Source: Pegea sp. RAD2-039 (lineage: Eukaryota > Chordata > Thaliacea > Salpida > Salpidae). From it: a stretch of DNA of 64,000 nucleotides. The notes beneath the pieces are model-generated. The model worked only from the letters and a program-made list of their open reading frames with translations, ran no database searches and had not been told where the DNA came from. The stretch covers positions 307,543 to 371,542 of the forward strand of contig JAQGEQ010000291.1 in the NCBI GenBank assembly GCA_034620365.1. Direction: 5' to 3'. The translations under genes and the position numbers were made by a program. Positions 24,401-36,083 of the stretch are shown here, piece by piece; within the stretch, counting starts at the first letter, position 1; the number at the start of each line of letters is the position of its first letter.

Positions 24401-24700
24401 TAGTCACGCCATTTGGCGTTAAAGAAATTTTCTGTGAAATAAAAGTAGTTTTTTTACATGTAGAAAAGTATGTTAGATTCATCTCGAAGTTTATTCTATC
24501 TTCATAAAAAACCTTAAAAGATTTTTAAAAACAATTAGAAAAATTGTTCAGTTCATTTCTTAAAACAAATTGTTCGATTTATTTTTTAAATCTAGTTATT
24601 GTGTCGTTTTACAGTCTCTTAGAAATTTTATCCCATTTTTTTCCTGTCATTACTCAGAAAACTTAGTCAAACAGATAACTGCTATAACTGAAGTAATGGA
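21490..24700. repeat. Imperfect tandem repeat family F (unit about 1.0-1.1 kb, three units)
   Basis: The block containing GGTTTTAAATGATTAAAAAT and CTTATCAGCGGTGTTTTATA recurs at about 21640, 22740 and 23775. The block with GCTCGGAAAACCGCTTTTCT recurs at about 22050, 23168 and 24208. The element TCACGCCATTTGGCG recurs at 22252, 22455 and 24404, the first two being a local duplication 203 bp apart. Units share an EMKQHLSES or EMKQYLSES coding trace at 21500 and 23650 (minus strand). Confidence 0.8.
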
Positions 24701-25079
24701 AGCTGGTCTGTAGTTAAGTGAAGTGTTTCTTCGACCCTTTTTATTGATAGAAGTAATGATAGGTTTCAGAAATGTTAACTAATATAAATACTAAAACAAT
24801 TATCCTAAAACTGATTTCACAAATTTGATAATATAACAATTTGTTTGTTAAAATATTTAATGAGATACTTCTCTGATATCTAATAAAATAAATCTGATTT
24901 CAAATTTATAAATAAATCAAAAGTCTTATAAAAAAATTAATTTTAAATGATAACAAGTTTAGTTTTAGGTTTTAGTATGATAACACATGATTAAAAATTT
25001 GATACAAAATACTTTAAAAATTTCGAATGTCAAGAAAGTTAATTTAAAAACATAAATAAATTTGTGAATGGAAATGATC

Positions 25080-25460
25080 TCTACCTTCTCTTCAAGCAAA
25101 CTGATCAATTGCTCTTAACTGAGTCCTGACATTCAAATTAAACAACGAGTTCAGTAATACGTTCCCCTGGGTATGATGTCGTTGATCACAAAGGCACAAG
25201 AGTAGGTGGTATCTGAGTACTTTATAATAATAAACTAAAAGTTAAGCAGTTCAATATCAAGTCAGATTATTTCCAATTTTCCTGAAACTAGTTTTGAAAC
25301 TATTTATGTTGATCTCTTTAACTTTTTATCTAAAGAAAAGTTTAGTAGTATTAATATCCCTTCTTTAACGTTTCACAGTAGACCAATGTTGAACTAACCT
25401 ACAAAGTCAACTGTAAGTCTTCTAAACTTGTTCAGTCCTTGATAAATATAAGTTGAAAAG
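25080..25460 (+). mobile_element. LINE endonuclease fragment (APE type)
   Basis: The plus strand reads LLLTES, then SPGYDVVDHKGTRVGG, LYNNKLKVKQFNIKSDYFQF and a SFETIYVDLFNF segment, with stops and shifts between them. This matches the start of an APE-type LINE endonuclease (the LTE-TW, PGY, DR-x-RGGG and VAIY-type motifs). No RT follows; the Kelch duplication block B1 begins at about 25655. Confidence 0.6.
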
Positions 25461-25654
25461 TTGTCATAGCTGGTCAAAAAAATGCTTTTAGTGACTTTAA
25501 TCGCATCTATCAATTTTAAACTTTGATATTTGCCTTTAATGGTTTCCACGTCAGGTTAACTTGTTGTAATTGTTTTGAGAAAACAAATTCAATTTGTTTG
25601 TATCATCTAAATATCAATTTGATGAAGTCAAGCAAAATGTTCTCGACAAAAACA

Positions 25655-26110
25655 GAGTTATGATCTTTGGATATTCTTGGCTCTTATTGCAAGTCACATC
25701 AGGAAAATTGGTAACAAAATTTGGTCAACTATAAAATAACCTTGAATCACAATTTCTATTTAAGCTTTGCCAATTCTGCAGAAATAAATGTGTTGACGCT
25801 GGATGACAGGTTTGAATCAGTTTTGGTGAAAGTTAGTGTTAATTGTTTCACATTTAATGCAGAACCATTTAAACCCAACTTATTTCAACTCGTTGATTTA
25901 AATTTTTGTAGGATTACACTAGAACAGACGAGATGAATTTAAAAGAGGTAATTATTACATTCTTTTGCGGGAAAGTATAATTTAAGGTTAAAAGATAATT
26001 TTGTAAAAACTCTTTTAAATTTACAAATCTGGAAATTTCCAAAAAAACTATTATTTTCTGGTTGAAAATAGAATATAAATTAGTTAAAAACAAATGTTTA
26101 AACATATAAA
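25655..26110 (-). mobile_element. Degenerate LINE ORF1 (copy B1)
   Basis: The minus strand shows FHLVCSSVI, GLNGSALNVKQ and TDSNLSSSVNTFISAELAKL with stops. It aligns to the A-block ORF1 (FHLTCSDVS, VNGIKGFCIKCR, TNSNLISNITKPVSAELVKF). It is older and more diverged than the A copies. A near-identical copy is at 43885-44340. The plus-strand ORF at 25721-25936 is its shadow. Confidence 0.55.
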
Positions 26111-26598
26111 TCTAGCTGGGAGATTGTTAGCTGGTAAAAGTCTTCAAGTGATGTACATCTGGTTTAATTCTTTTTTAAAGAGAAAATATATTTGTAACTT
26201 AAGTTTTTTTAATTAGTATGTGGTAGAAGATACAAGAAAGACCAAGTGCTGTAAATAAGATCTTTATTCTTTACTCTTTTATTTTTAATCTTAGATTGTT
26301 AAAAAATGTTTTAGTTGTACAGAATTTGTTTATTATTTAAGAAAAAAAATTGTAGTAAACTTAATGAACTTTGAATGCTGAACAGCTAGAAACAAAAAAC
26401 ATCTGATTTGATGATTAAAATAAATCTCTATATTCTAACAAACTTTTATATAGTTGTAAATTATCAAACAACTAAAAGATGAAAATATTCATGTAAACAT
26501 TGATTTTATTCTAAATATTTTTGAAAATTTACACGACCTCAAAAGCAAGTCTATACTGAAAATAAACTTCACAGCAGTGTTTTAGTAAAATGTAATTA

Positions 26599-28925
26599 TT
26601 AAAATAGGAAATTTGCACATAGGCCAGGTACACTTAGTTGATAGCTGACTACAACTTGTTCAAAAAATTCATTTGATCTTGCAACTTCATTCCATTCGTC
26701 TGTTACTTTGTTGTAACATTCGACAATTTCAACATCAGGCTCACCTCCGGATACAATTCCTGAAACAATCAGCAAGCTCGTAACAATTATACAAATTATT
26801 GTAAACATTATAGAAAATTTGGTTAAAAAGTTTTTCAATTCCAAATATAAGAAAAATTTTATCAAAAACATAAATCTTCTTGAAGACAATAGCTTTTGGG
26901 CATGATCTTGTATACTTCATACATGCTACAAATTCCCAATTATCATTGAGGACATCGTATCATACAACAGATTTTTAATTTTTTTCGTCATTTTAACCAC
27001 CAATATAGTTGCGTAGCGTGACTGCATCTTTATTGATTTTAGAATTAGTTATCATCATAAGATCAAAACGTCATCATGACGTCATCAGCAAGTACCTGGT
27101 GTACATCGAGGTGTCAACATCGATTGTGCAGAGCTCCATTCATCTTTTTGTGTGTCATATTTCTCACTAAAAGTAACTGAATGCATGAAATCATCAACCG
27201 CATAGAACATCCGGTTGAAGACAGCACGACTGATAAAGTAACGACTTCTAATTAGCGAAGCTTTTTCCATCCATTCATCAGTGGTCGGATCGTATCTGGT
27301 AATAAAATAATCGTTTTTGACAAATAAATTTTTAGTTGAAAATTTCATTTCATCACTCACTTCATCAATCTGTTTTTATTAGCTTCATTTACGTATAATT
27401 CGTGATCAATTATTCCAATTCTCGGAAAAAGCAAGTTCTTGTTTAAACTTTTGCACTTCTTCTACTTATTTGAAATTGGGTCCTATTTACATATGTGATG
27501 ACGTCATATTTAGTTTGCATTGATGATGTAATCATTTGGTTCATGCTTCTAACCTTTCCAAGTAACCATTATTATTAAGCATATAAATGAAACCGTTCAT
27601 TACAACCGAACTTGATTGATCTGATGCACATGGAAGATATATCTTTGGAAATTTAAAGCAAACATCGGTTTCAGACAAACGGAACTCTACACTTTTCAAT
27701 GATCTCTCATCGCGTCGATAACCTAGGACGTAGAACACCTGTGACGTCATAAGTCAGTTTTTGAAGTGAAAAAGATTTCATCAAATATTCTAACCCGCGG
27801 ATTATCAAGTTATCTTGGCTTGCTTTCAATTGGGATGTAAGCTTTTAGGTCTTCGATGACCTTGCTGAGAATTTCAAAACAAGTAGATTTAATTATTTCA
27901 TATTTTTCATAAATTTTCTAATTTCATAGAAACCAAATTTGGTTGTATCAAATGGCAACGTACCAAGAGAAATCACAATTTTCACAAATCTACAACTTTA
28001 TAGTTTCTATATACTTACGTTCTTAATTAACTTATTTAAGCAATGTTGTCTTGATATTAAATCATATTTGACCCACTCTAGAAGAGCATCGAATACTTGG
28101 GATTCACAAACCACATGAAGCTGATTTTTAGAAATTATTTTAGTAATTTCTGAGTCTGTTTGTGATTTGAAATCTTCAGTTTGCGAAATTTGGTAAATAT
28201 CATGAGATCAATCAAAATTTTTTCTAATTAAATAAGAAAAAAGGAAAATCAGTAGAAATAAGCAAGCAAGGAAATATTTCATAAATATTTAAGTTTGATG
28301 AAGTAGAACAAATCTTTCAATTTAATAAGCTTAAGCCAAGAAAATAACCTTTCTCTATTTTCTTACTTCTATAAAATTTTCTCCAATAAATTTTTCAAGT
28401 TTAGTTGAAAGATTCTTATATCTATAATTATTAGAAATGGTTACAAGTTGAATGCATTCAGAAATTTCTATTTTACTTTCAATGAAATTGTAATTGATAA
28501 AGTATAGTAATGACAATAAACATTAAAAGCACCTCATTTATAAAACTAGCTTACTTACTACATAACTTCTCTAAACCAATTATTTGATATATGGAATCTG
28601 CGATCATGAGTTTCTCAATATTCTAATCATTGATTAGTATTTCCTTTTTGTAAATATAATGTAGAAGATGGGAACATACATTTGGGTCTTCCTCATCTAT
28701 GATAACTTCTCCAGAATGTACTTCTATATATCCGCCTTAATAAATTCAAATAATTTTTGTGTTCATATATTCAATTATTGTACAACTAAAGTTGAATCTT
28801 GAATCTAACTCACCACGAAAAATTGCTTCAAAATAAGGTTAGACAGCAGCTAATATTCGTTTGTGACAATTGTATCTTCTTTCCAAGTCTTCCAATTTTA
28901 CTTTAATGGTAACATCACAAATAAA
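26599..28925 (-). pseudogene. BTB-BACK-Kelch (KLHL-type) pseudogene, copy B1
   Basis: Minus strand, 5' to 3': a BTB exon near 28925-28820 (CDVTIKVKL, CHKRILAAV, PYFEAIFRG then GTGAGT donor); a BTB end near 28735-28620 (GGYIEVHSGEVIIDEEDPN, LLHYIYKKEI); BACK pieces near 28600 and 28200-28020 (DSEITKIISKNQLHVVCESQ, FDALLEWVKYDLISR then GTAAGT donor); and Kelch exons at 27750-27541 (VFYVLGYRRDERSLKSVEF), 27360-27085 (TRYDPTTDEWMEKASLIRSR, KYDTQKDEWSSA), about 27040-26885 and 26763-26599 (SGGEPDVEIVECYNKVTDEW). KLHL proteins are CUL3 ubiquitin-ligase adaptors. It is broken: TAA replaces Ser in the BTB AACSPYF motif, and one Kelch exon holds three stops (GG*ND, KN*KS, VV*YD). Several short introns contain TGACGTCA. 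Confidence 0.88.
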
Positions 28926-29039
28926 AGAATTTTCTGTAGAGTTATTTAGATTTAGACGAAGTTAGTATAATTATTTACTTCCAAAAATTCATCTCTAAAA
29001 AAACCAAAAGTATAATTTATATTGATATCAAAATTTTTG

Positions 29040-31085
29040 TAAAGATAATCAAAATAAATCTGGCAAAATCTAAGCATAATTATCTTTTAGAAATAATATG
29101 AAAAGTCTTTAAGAGCCAAAGAATCAAAATAACTTAATTTTGTGACACCTTCAAAATAGTTGTTTTGGTAATTGGTGTGATAAATGTAAATACAAAGAAA
29201 TAAAATATAAGGATTTAATAAAAAAAAAACAAACAAGTTTTTATTGGATCTCTATATAAAAAATAATGTAAAAGAAGGAATCAATTATTAACAATTTTTA
29301 AGTTGGTTTGGTTAGGAATGAAAACAATCCAATTATAAATTAATTACAACTCAATTTATAAGATAAGCTTTTGATTTAAAATTTAGCACAAACTATTAGT
29401 ATGACAAAAGGATTGAATTTAAAGTTTGTAACAATTAAATACACCAGAGTTTGTTTGTATGAAAGTATTTACACGTTGAGGCTTGAATTGTATTTCTTAA
29501 AACTATTTACAAAAGTTTACAAAGGGTTTACCTCAACAAATGCTACATAATGCTTTAACAGTTTTGGAAAACAAATCGTTTCATTTTGTAGAAAAACATT
29601 TTATGATAAACAGAGCTCAATTTATTTTCAATATATTTTAAGGAGTTTAGAACTTTCCAAAAATTTTCCATTGTTTACAGTTTAAAATATTAGACTAATA
29701 AGAAGTTACTTTAGAAAGGAGAAGAAACACTTTATTTTAATAAAACTTTCCAAAAATTTTCCATTGTTTACAATTTGAAAAATTTGATTAATAAAGTTTT
29801 AACCTTAAAAGTAAACCAAACTCTTTACTAAAAAAAAATTCAAAAATTTTCCACTGTGTAGAAAATGATTTTTAGAAGTAAATATGAAATATTAGAGTAA
29901 TGAACTTTGGACTTAAGAATAAAAACAAAACTTTTATCAAAACAAACTGTTTTTAACACAATTAAAAACTAAAGAAAACTAATCACTCACTTACTTTTAA
30001 CTAAAATATAGTTTTGTAAATGTAATTAAAATAATTATGGCTAAAGCTAAGCATAATTATCTTTTAGAAATTGTTTACAAGTTTTTAAAAGCCAAAGAAT
30101 CAAAATGACTTAGTTTTGTGACAATTTTAAAATAATTGTTTTTGTATCTAGTGCGATAAATGTAAATACAAAGAAATTAAATATAGGGATTTAATAAAAA
30201 AAATTTCAAATAACTCCTTATAGGATATCTATTTAAAATATAATTTTAAAACAAGAATCATCTATAAAAAAAAATTAAATTGGTTTAGTTATGCATGAAA
30301 ACAATCCAAGTATAAATTAATTACAACTCAATTTGTAAAAAAAGCTATTAATTTAAAATTTAGCAAAAACTATTAGTAGGGTAAACAGATTGAATTTAAA
30401 GTTTGTAACAGTTAAATGCATATGAGTGCGTTTGTGGGGAAGTATGACAGACGTATAAGTTTAAATTGCATTTCTTAAAACTTTGTACAAAATTTTAAAA
30501 AGGTTTTACCTCAATATATCCTACATAAGGCTGCGACAGTTTTGAAAAAACAAAACATTTCATTTTGTAGAAGAACATTTTATGATAAAAACAGCTCAAC
30601 TTATATTCCAGATATTTTAAGGAGTTTAAAACTTTCCTAAAATTTTCCATTGTTTACAATTTGAAACATCAGACTAAAAAGAATTTAATTTAGAAAGGAG
30701 AAGAAACTCTTTTTTTAGAAAAATTTTCAACAATTTTTCCATTGTTTACAATTTGAAATATTAAACTAATAAAGTTTTAGCTTTAAAAGTAAACCAAACT
30801 CTTTACTAAAAAAAAATTCCAAAAGTTTCTTCTTTGTAGAAAATGATTTTTCGAAGTAAATATGAAATATTAGACTTAGAAAGTTTTGTCTTAAGAAATA
30901 AACCAAAATTTTTATTAAAACAAATTGTGTTTAACACAATTAAAAACTATAGAAAACTAATCACTCATTAATTTTTTATTGAAAAAAGTTTTGTAAAGAT
31001 ATTCAAAATAATTATGGATAACTATTTAAAAAATAAATGTTAAAACAGGAATCAGTTATAAAATTTCTTTAATTTGGTTTAGTTA
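29040..31085. repeat. Tandem array of repeat E (unit about 975 bp)
   Basis: The word GCTAAGCATAATTATCTTTT with its flanks recurs near 29080 and 30045, and the preceding GTAAAGATA-type block recurs near 29040, 30013 and 30993, giving a period close to 975 bp and two full units plus a truncated third. Units differ by scattered substitutions and small indels. No ORF is present. The array joins directly onto the 5' side of Kelch block B1. Confidence 0.85.
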
Positions 31086-32009
31086 TGCATGAAAACAATC
31101 ATAACTTTGTTGAAGTAGATGCTTCTTAAAATAGTTTTGCATCTTATTGGAAAAATAAATTATAAATTAATGATTTTTTCAGAAACTTAAATTGACTTTT
31201 GAATATAAACCATTTTTAGAGTTTTAAAAGTTTTCATGATATTATAGCCACCACTTGTTTTGAATTTCTTAAATTGAAGAATAACTAGTACATCTTGTCA
31301 ACAACTGAAAAAACAGTTCCAACTTTTCAACTCTGAAAAGTTCGGGAAAACAAGCTGGAATTTAATTTTGAAAGAAAACTGGTTCTTTCGACTATATAAA
31401 CAACCTGCTGTTTTTATAATTGATCAAATATTATAAATAGTAGAATATACTTCATGTGAAGCTCATTTGCGAAAAACTTTGAGGTCAGCTACCAGCTCTG
31501 TTAGAAAGTGGAAGATGGTTGAGCTTTAGTGAGAAAATTAGTTTTATGTCGGAAGAAAATATAACAAATTTATGATAAAAGACTCTTCTTATGTTCATTT
31601 TTGGAAAATAAGTCAATGACTACCCTTATTGTTCAACTTTTTCGAAAGTGTCGTGATAAGGAGTTAAGCTGCAAGTTTGTAGCTTGTTTACTCAGTAAGT
31701 GTAATAGAAACTGTCAACAAGTTGTTCTCATAAGCTGTTTTGAATGTTATAGAAAAGTGATTTGCATTTAGATTTCAAGTCAAATTGAACAAAGCTTAGA
31801 GATAAGGCAACAGCAATTTTTATTAATATTTCATTTTTATGTTGCATTTATTATTTTTATCTAGGTTGTATACATGTCATATATAGAAGCTTATTATTAC
31901 TGTTTTGTATAATAATATACCATAAAGCTTGAAATAACAACTAAAAATTTGTTTTGAAAAATTACACTAAAATTTTAACCTGTTTTCCAGAATTGACTAG
32001 TTGTTTAAT
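31086..32009 (+). promoter_or_regulatory. Upstream region of SAND gene A2, possible promoter and 5'UTR exon
   Basis: A TATATAAA word lies at 31393-31400, and a TTTTCCAG acceptor at 31983-31990 lies just before the start codon (ATG 32010). A 5' non-coding exon is therefore likely between them. The in-frame TAG at 31998-32000 rules out upstream coding in that frame. From 31807 the sequence is shared with the other arm (64000 and inward). Promoter identity is inferred only from position and the TATA word. Confidence 0.3.
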
Positions 32010-33359
32010 ATGTTTAAGATTAACTCAAATGATGCTTTCTTCTCTGCATTTGTTTATGATTCTAGAACAACCGTTGGAGATCAAAAAGCTCCTTTAAATC
32101 TTGTAAAGAGAGAGCGTAACCTTGACACAAATGATGGAGCTTCTCAACCACTCAGGGTTGGAAATCAGGACTGGTACTTAATTTATTTTTACTAACTGAT
32201 TTATTACTAATTTGAAATTTCAACTCACATTGTTATGAATGAGTTCAATATAACTATAAGAATTACAAAAAGGTCGAGTAATAAAGTTTACTTCAGGTTA
32301 CAGGTAAAACAGGAAGATGGAGATCAAGTTAAGATGGAAGTTTTGACTTCTGCTATTCCTTCCGGTAAAATATGTCTTAAAATCTAAATTTAAAAAAATT
32401 AATTGTTGATTGTATTCGGTCAGAAAACGTTTGCAGATCCACTTATGGGAGTGGTATCCATGTCAAGAAATATATTTTTGACCTGAAAAAAGCTGTGAAC
32501 TTGAGATTGTTTTTCATAACTAATGGTGTTGGTGACGTTAAATTGCCAGTGAAATGTGGGAGCAAACACGGCTTTCTATACTGTTCATCATTCATTAGAG
32601 GAAGTGAAGGTAAATTATTAAAAGGTAAAATCAAGTCTTGAAATTTTTAAATGAAGGAAGATGTATACTTGCTGGAAATCGATGGTTAACACCAATCGAG
32701 TTCCAAAATTATAGTGGAAAGCGACACGACTGGAAGTTAAACATCAAAACAGGAGGGATGAATATACGAAGCCTAATTAAACTTGGGGTCTTGGCACCTC
32801 ATCGATTTGATTGTACATGTAATGAATGTGGAATCGTAAACTGTGCTAAGTTTGTGAGTTACTGTAATTTAATAATTCTTTAATAATAAAGAATATTAAA
32901 AGTAAAAAAAAAACAGAAAATGTTTTTATAACGTAGTTGTTTTTAGGTTATTTTGAATAACAACTTTGTTTTTCTAATATTTAGGTTTAGCTTCATATAT
33001 TATTCAAAGAATTAAATTGAAAGTTGATTTATTTATATAACCTTTTTAACTAAAAATTTAATAAAATCTCAATTAAAGGAAAGACTTTGCAATCGATGCA
33101 CCATAAAAGATTTTCTAAATTTTGAAATTTTTGGTACAAACTAGTTGACCAAACTAAAATAAAAATAAAAACTTTGTAAAGTATTTAGATTGAAACTAAT
33201 TTCGTGGTCAGTTAAATGAACTTTTATTTATTATTTCAGGTAAAAGGACAACTGTCCCAGCATACAGTAGTCTCAAACATTCAACAAGCGAGAATCCAAA
33301 ATGCCTTTCATTCTCTTCATGTACCAACTAGTGAAGACTCTCTAAATAGAATGCCATAG
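32010..33359 (+). CDS. SAND-domain protein (DEAF1/GMEB-like DNA-binding), 251 aa, intact
   Basis: The model is join(32010..32173, 32297..32364, 32424..32609, 32636..32853, 33240..33359); the frame is kept across all junctions and ends at TAG. Residues about 115-210 form a SAND domain: LPVKCGSKHGFLY, then GRCILAGNRWLTPIEFQNYS, then the core HDWKLNIKTGGMNIRSLIKL, and a C-terminal CTCNEC cysteine group as in DEAF1. SAND proteins bind DNA in chromatin-dependent transcription, with the KDWK-type core contacting DNA; here it is HDWK. The N-terminus is acidic and polar, and no MYND finger follows. Intron 3 (32610-32635) is only 26 bp but must be removed, because reading through it meets a TGA. The start is the first ATG after a TTTTCCAG acceptor. 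Confidence 0.85.
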
Positions 33360-33689
33360 GAGCAAGTTACAAGTGCTTATTTAAATTGTGCATATAGAGA
33401 CGTTGTGTACGTGATGCAAAAAAATATAGTTTTATGTTTATCAATTAATAAACAATAAATTTATCCAGATATTTTTCATTCTTTTAATGAAAATTCAGAA
33501 ATCTTTGAAAGTTTTTAAACTCTTTGAAAATGAGATTCCTTAGAAAGGGTATAGCATTGCTTAATCATTATCTTTAGCTTTAATTGAACAGCTTGGCAAG
33601 AAATTTGCGTTTGTCCCATCTTTCCTGAAAGGACGATTTAAGCGGTCTTTGTTAATCTAAGCCATTTGCTCTAAGACTGGTCATTGATA

Positions 33690-34362
33690 TCTTTGGAACC
33701 CCGACAAAACAAAGGCTTTGAGAAGACATTTGGCTGAAAAACTTACTGTCAACATCTTTATCAGTCTCAGAGACATTAACGATTATTACATTGTTTTCTT
33801 TATCCTCACTGTCCAAAGAAAGTTTTTTGTGCGTGTCAGTGACCTTTTAACAAAACACTGTACCATGGTAGCATGTTTGTCGAAACCAGAATCACCGAAC
33901 ACTGCAGCCCATGTGACAGGTTTCTTTTTAGAGGCATTAAGTTCGTTCAACGATTTAGACAAAATAGAAATCATTTCGTTAATTTTGTCAACAATGTTGC
34001 TTATTTCAGATTTAAATTTGACCAATTCAGCAGAAACAGATTTGCTTATGTTGGATATAAGGTTTTAATTAGTGGAAGTATATGTTATGTCGATGGTTCT
34101 ACATTTAATGCAGAACCCTTTAATCCCATTTACTTTATTTGGTTGTTTTCAAATATTTCATAAATTATTTGCTAACATCACTACAGGTGAGATGAAACCA
34201 AGATAGGATCTTAATACTTTCTATTACTGGATCCTCACGAGAGTAAATTTTATTGAGGGATTGACAATTGCCATTGCAAGCTTGTTTTGAGGAAGTCGGT
34301 TTATCAGGATTTTTCTCTACATTTGAAAGTAAAATCTTACCAATTTTATGTGGATCAACCAT
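33690..34362 (-). mobile_element. LINE ORF1 remnant (copy A2)
   Basis: Same elements as A1. The PHD-like part is at 34362-34165 (C-x3-C, WFHLTC), ending early at a stop after CSDVSK. The coiled-coil part with TWAAVFGDSGFDK is at 34025-33786. It is more diverged than the A1/A3 pair. Confidence 0.62.
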
Positions 34363-34689
34363 AGTTTTCTTGAAAGAGTTTTAGTGTCAACAACAATATA
34401 TAATATTTATATAATATAACTAATTATTATATATAACTATATATTATATATATATAACTAAATATCATATAAAATACTTGCTAGAAATAACTTTATCACT
34501 TCTATGGGGTGCTGGAGATATAATTTTAAAAATTTTGAGAATAAATCCTCCATCATTAAAAATGAAAACAAATTGTTTTTTATTGCTTTTATTATATAGT
34601 TATTCTGAAGACTGTGACAATCAAGTTAAAGTTCAAATTATGAAATTACATAATTTTGACAACTAGTCATCTTCTGACAACAGCAGATT

Positions 34690-34947
34690 CTATTGTTTTT
34701 TAAAAAAAACAATTTTTGAACCAGATTTAATATCAAACTTTGATATTTCTTGATCATCATTGTCCAGTAATATGATTTGTGTAGACATGCCCATAGATTT
34801 TGATTGTAGGATAAGAGTTTGGTTGATAATAGGAATATTGTAAATTTCTTCAATAATTGATTTCAGCTTTCTTATTGTATAGTCATAGTCAACATTAACC
34901 CTAAGATAAAACATCAAAGCATAATGTTTTATACCAATACTAAACAT
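34690..34947 (-). CDS. Ubiquitin-like domain protein, 85 aa (copy A2)
   Basis: Same length and fold pattern as 1446-1703: TIRKLKSIIEEIYNIP helix, QTLILQSKSMG, LDNDD. Residues 67-85 are changed relative to A1/A3 (ISKFDIKSGSKIVFFKK in place of IFNFNIHAGAKIIVLIK), but hydrophobic spacing is kept, so the fold would survive. There is no Gly-Gly tail. It stays open despite clustered differences, which is compatible with weak selection. Confidence 0.6.
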   Translation of the reverse strand: MFSIGIKHYALMFYLRVNVDYDYTIRKLKSIIEEIYNIPIINQTLILQSKSMGMSTQIILLDNDDQEISKFDIKSGSKIVFFKKQ

Positions 34948-36083
34948 TTTTTCTTTCTAATTACTGAGAAAATGATGAAAAATAAATTTAATTAATGATT
35001 TATAAGACAGATAATCATTTTGAAAAATAGTATTTTTGTAGGTTATTTTAAAAAATTTAGGAAAAATATTAAAATTGAGTTTAATTCTTTTATTCTCAGC
35101 TTAATACTATTTTAATCTAATTTGAATAAATTTTCTTTAACATGACTTTAAAAGGCAAAAAAAATTACAAAAATAAAATGTAGTTAATTTTTCATGTAGT
35201 TAAAAAATTGATCAATAGTAAAATCAAAGAGAGAATTAAAGAAGTAAAATGCATTCCATAAGTGTGAAAATAAACAAATATGAATACAATTCTCAATAAA
35301 CAAAATCCAAAGATATTTGATAAGATAAAAATCAATTCTCTTTTATCAAACATTATCTAAAGTCATTCACTTTTCTTAAATTAACTACTTTTTATTTATT
35401 AAAATGATTTTTGATATCAGCTTTTATAAAATTGTTAAGATAAAATTTACTAATAATCTCTATGTGCTGTTTACTAACCTACAACTAAATCTTGAATCAT
35501 ATAAATACACCAAAATCAAAACAAAGCTGACTAAAAACTGATAGACTTTGGCTGATTAAAAATGCACTTAAATAGTAATTTACTAGTTCGAATTAAGTAA
35601 GAGTCTGCAGAAAAAGAGGAAAATTATTACTTGAACCAGCTATTATTTATATACAAAATGTTTCTTTAAAAAAAAAATTTAATGAATTTTAATAACTTTT
35701 AATTTTTAAATTAATGTATATTTGTATTTACAAGAAATGAGTTTTCAGAAACTAAATAATTAGTTTTTCGAATAAACTTTAACTAAAGTTTCAAATTAAA
35801 TAATTGATTATTAAACACAAAACAAGATCTTCATTGGTAATAGATCGTCAAAAATTTATCTATCTTTAAGGTAACAGCATAGATTCAGGAAATTTCTAAT
35901 TTTATCATTTATTAGTTTGATATATTGTATTTACTTTCAAATTAACAATCTTGTCAACATCAATAAAGTTAAGATAATAACAAGATAATTTTCATTAACA
36001 GATGCTTCAAGTACTGAAAGTTGGATTTTACTTTGAATAATTAGAATTATTACTAACTAGTTATTCAAAATAAATCATAATAT
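34948..36083. other. AT-rich stretch without recognised genes (copy A2)
   Basis: Counterpart of 1704-2837, with more substitutions and small indels than the A1/A3 comparison. No coding signal. Confidence 0.55.

Larger units (their letters stand above)
25655..29030. repeat. Direct segmental duplication block B1
   Basis: Reappears in the same orientation at 43885-about 47270. Homologous ORF ends are displaced by exactly 18,234 bp over the Kelch 3' part, so there are almost no indels there. The left breakpoint is sharp: before AAAACAGAG at 25655 the sequence is LINE endonuclease, whereas before the same word at 43883 it is an ACS exon. Confidence 0.93.

Noticed and set aside
26885..27040. Alternative genetic code, since in-frame TAA and TGA appear in Kelch and ACS
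   Set aside because: The intact SAND and UBL genes end at ordinary TAG or TAA stops with no in-frame TAA, TGA or TAG. The Kelch and ACS copies also carry frameshifts, and copies differ in which codons are stops.
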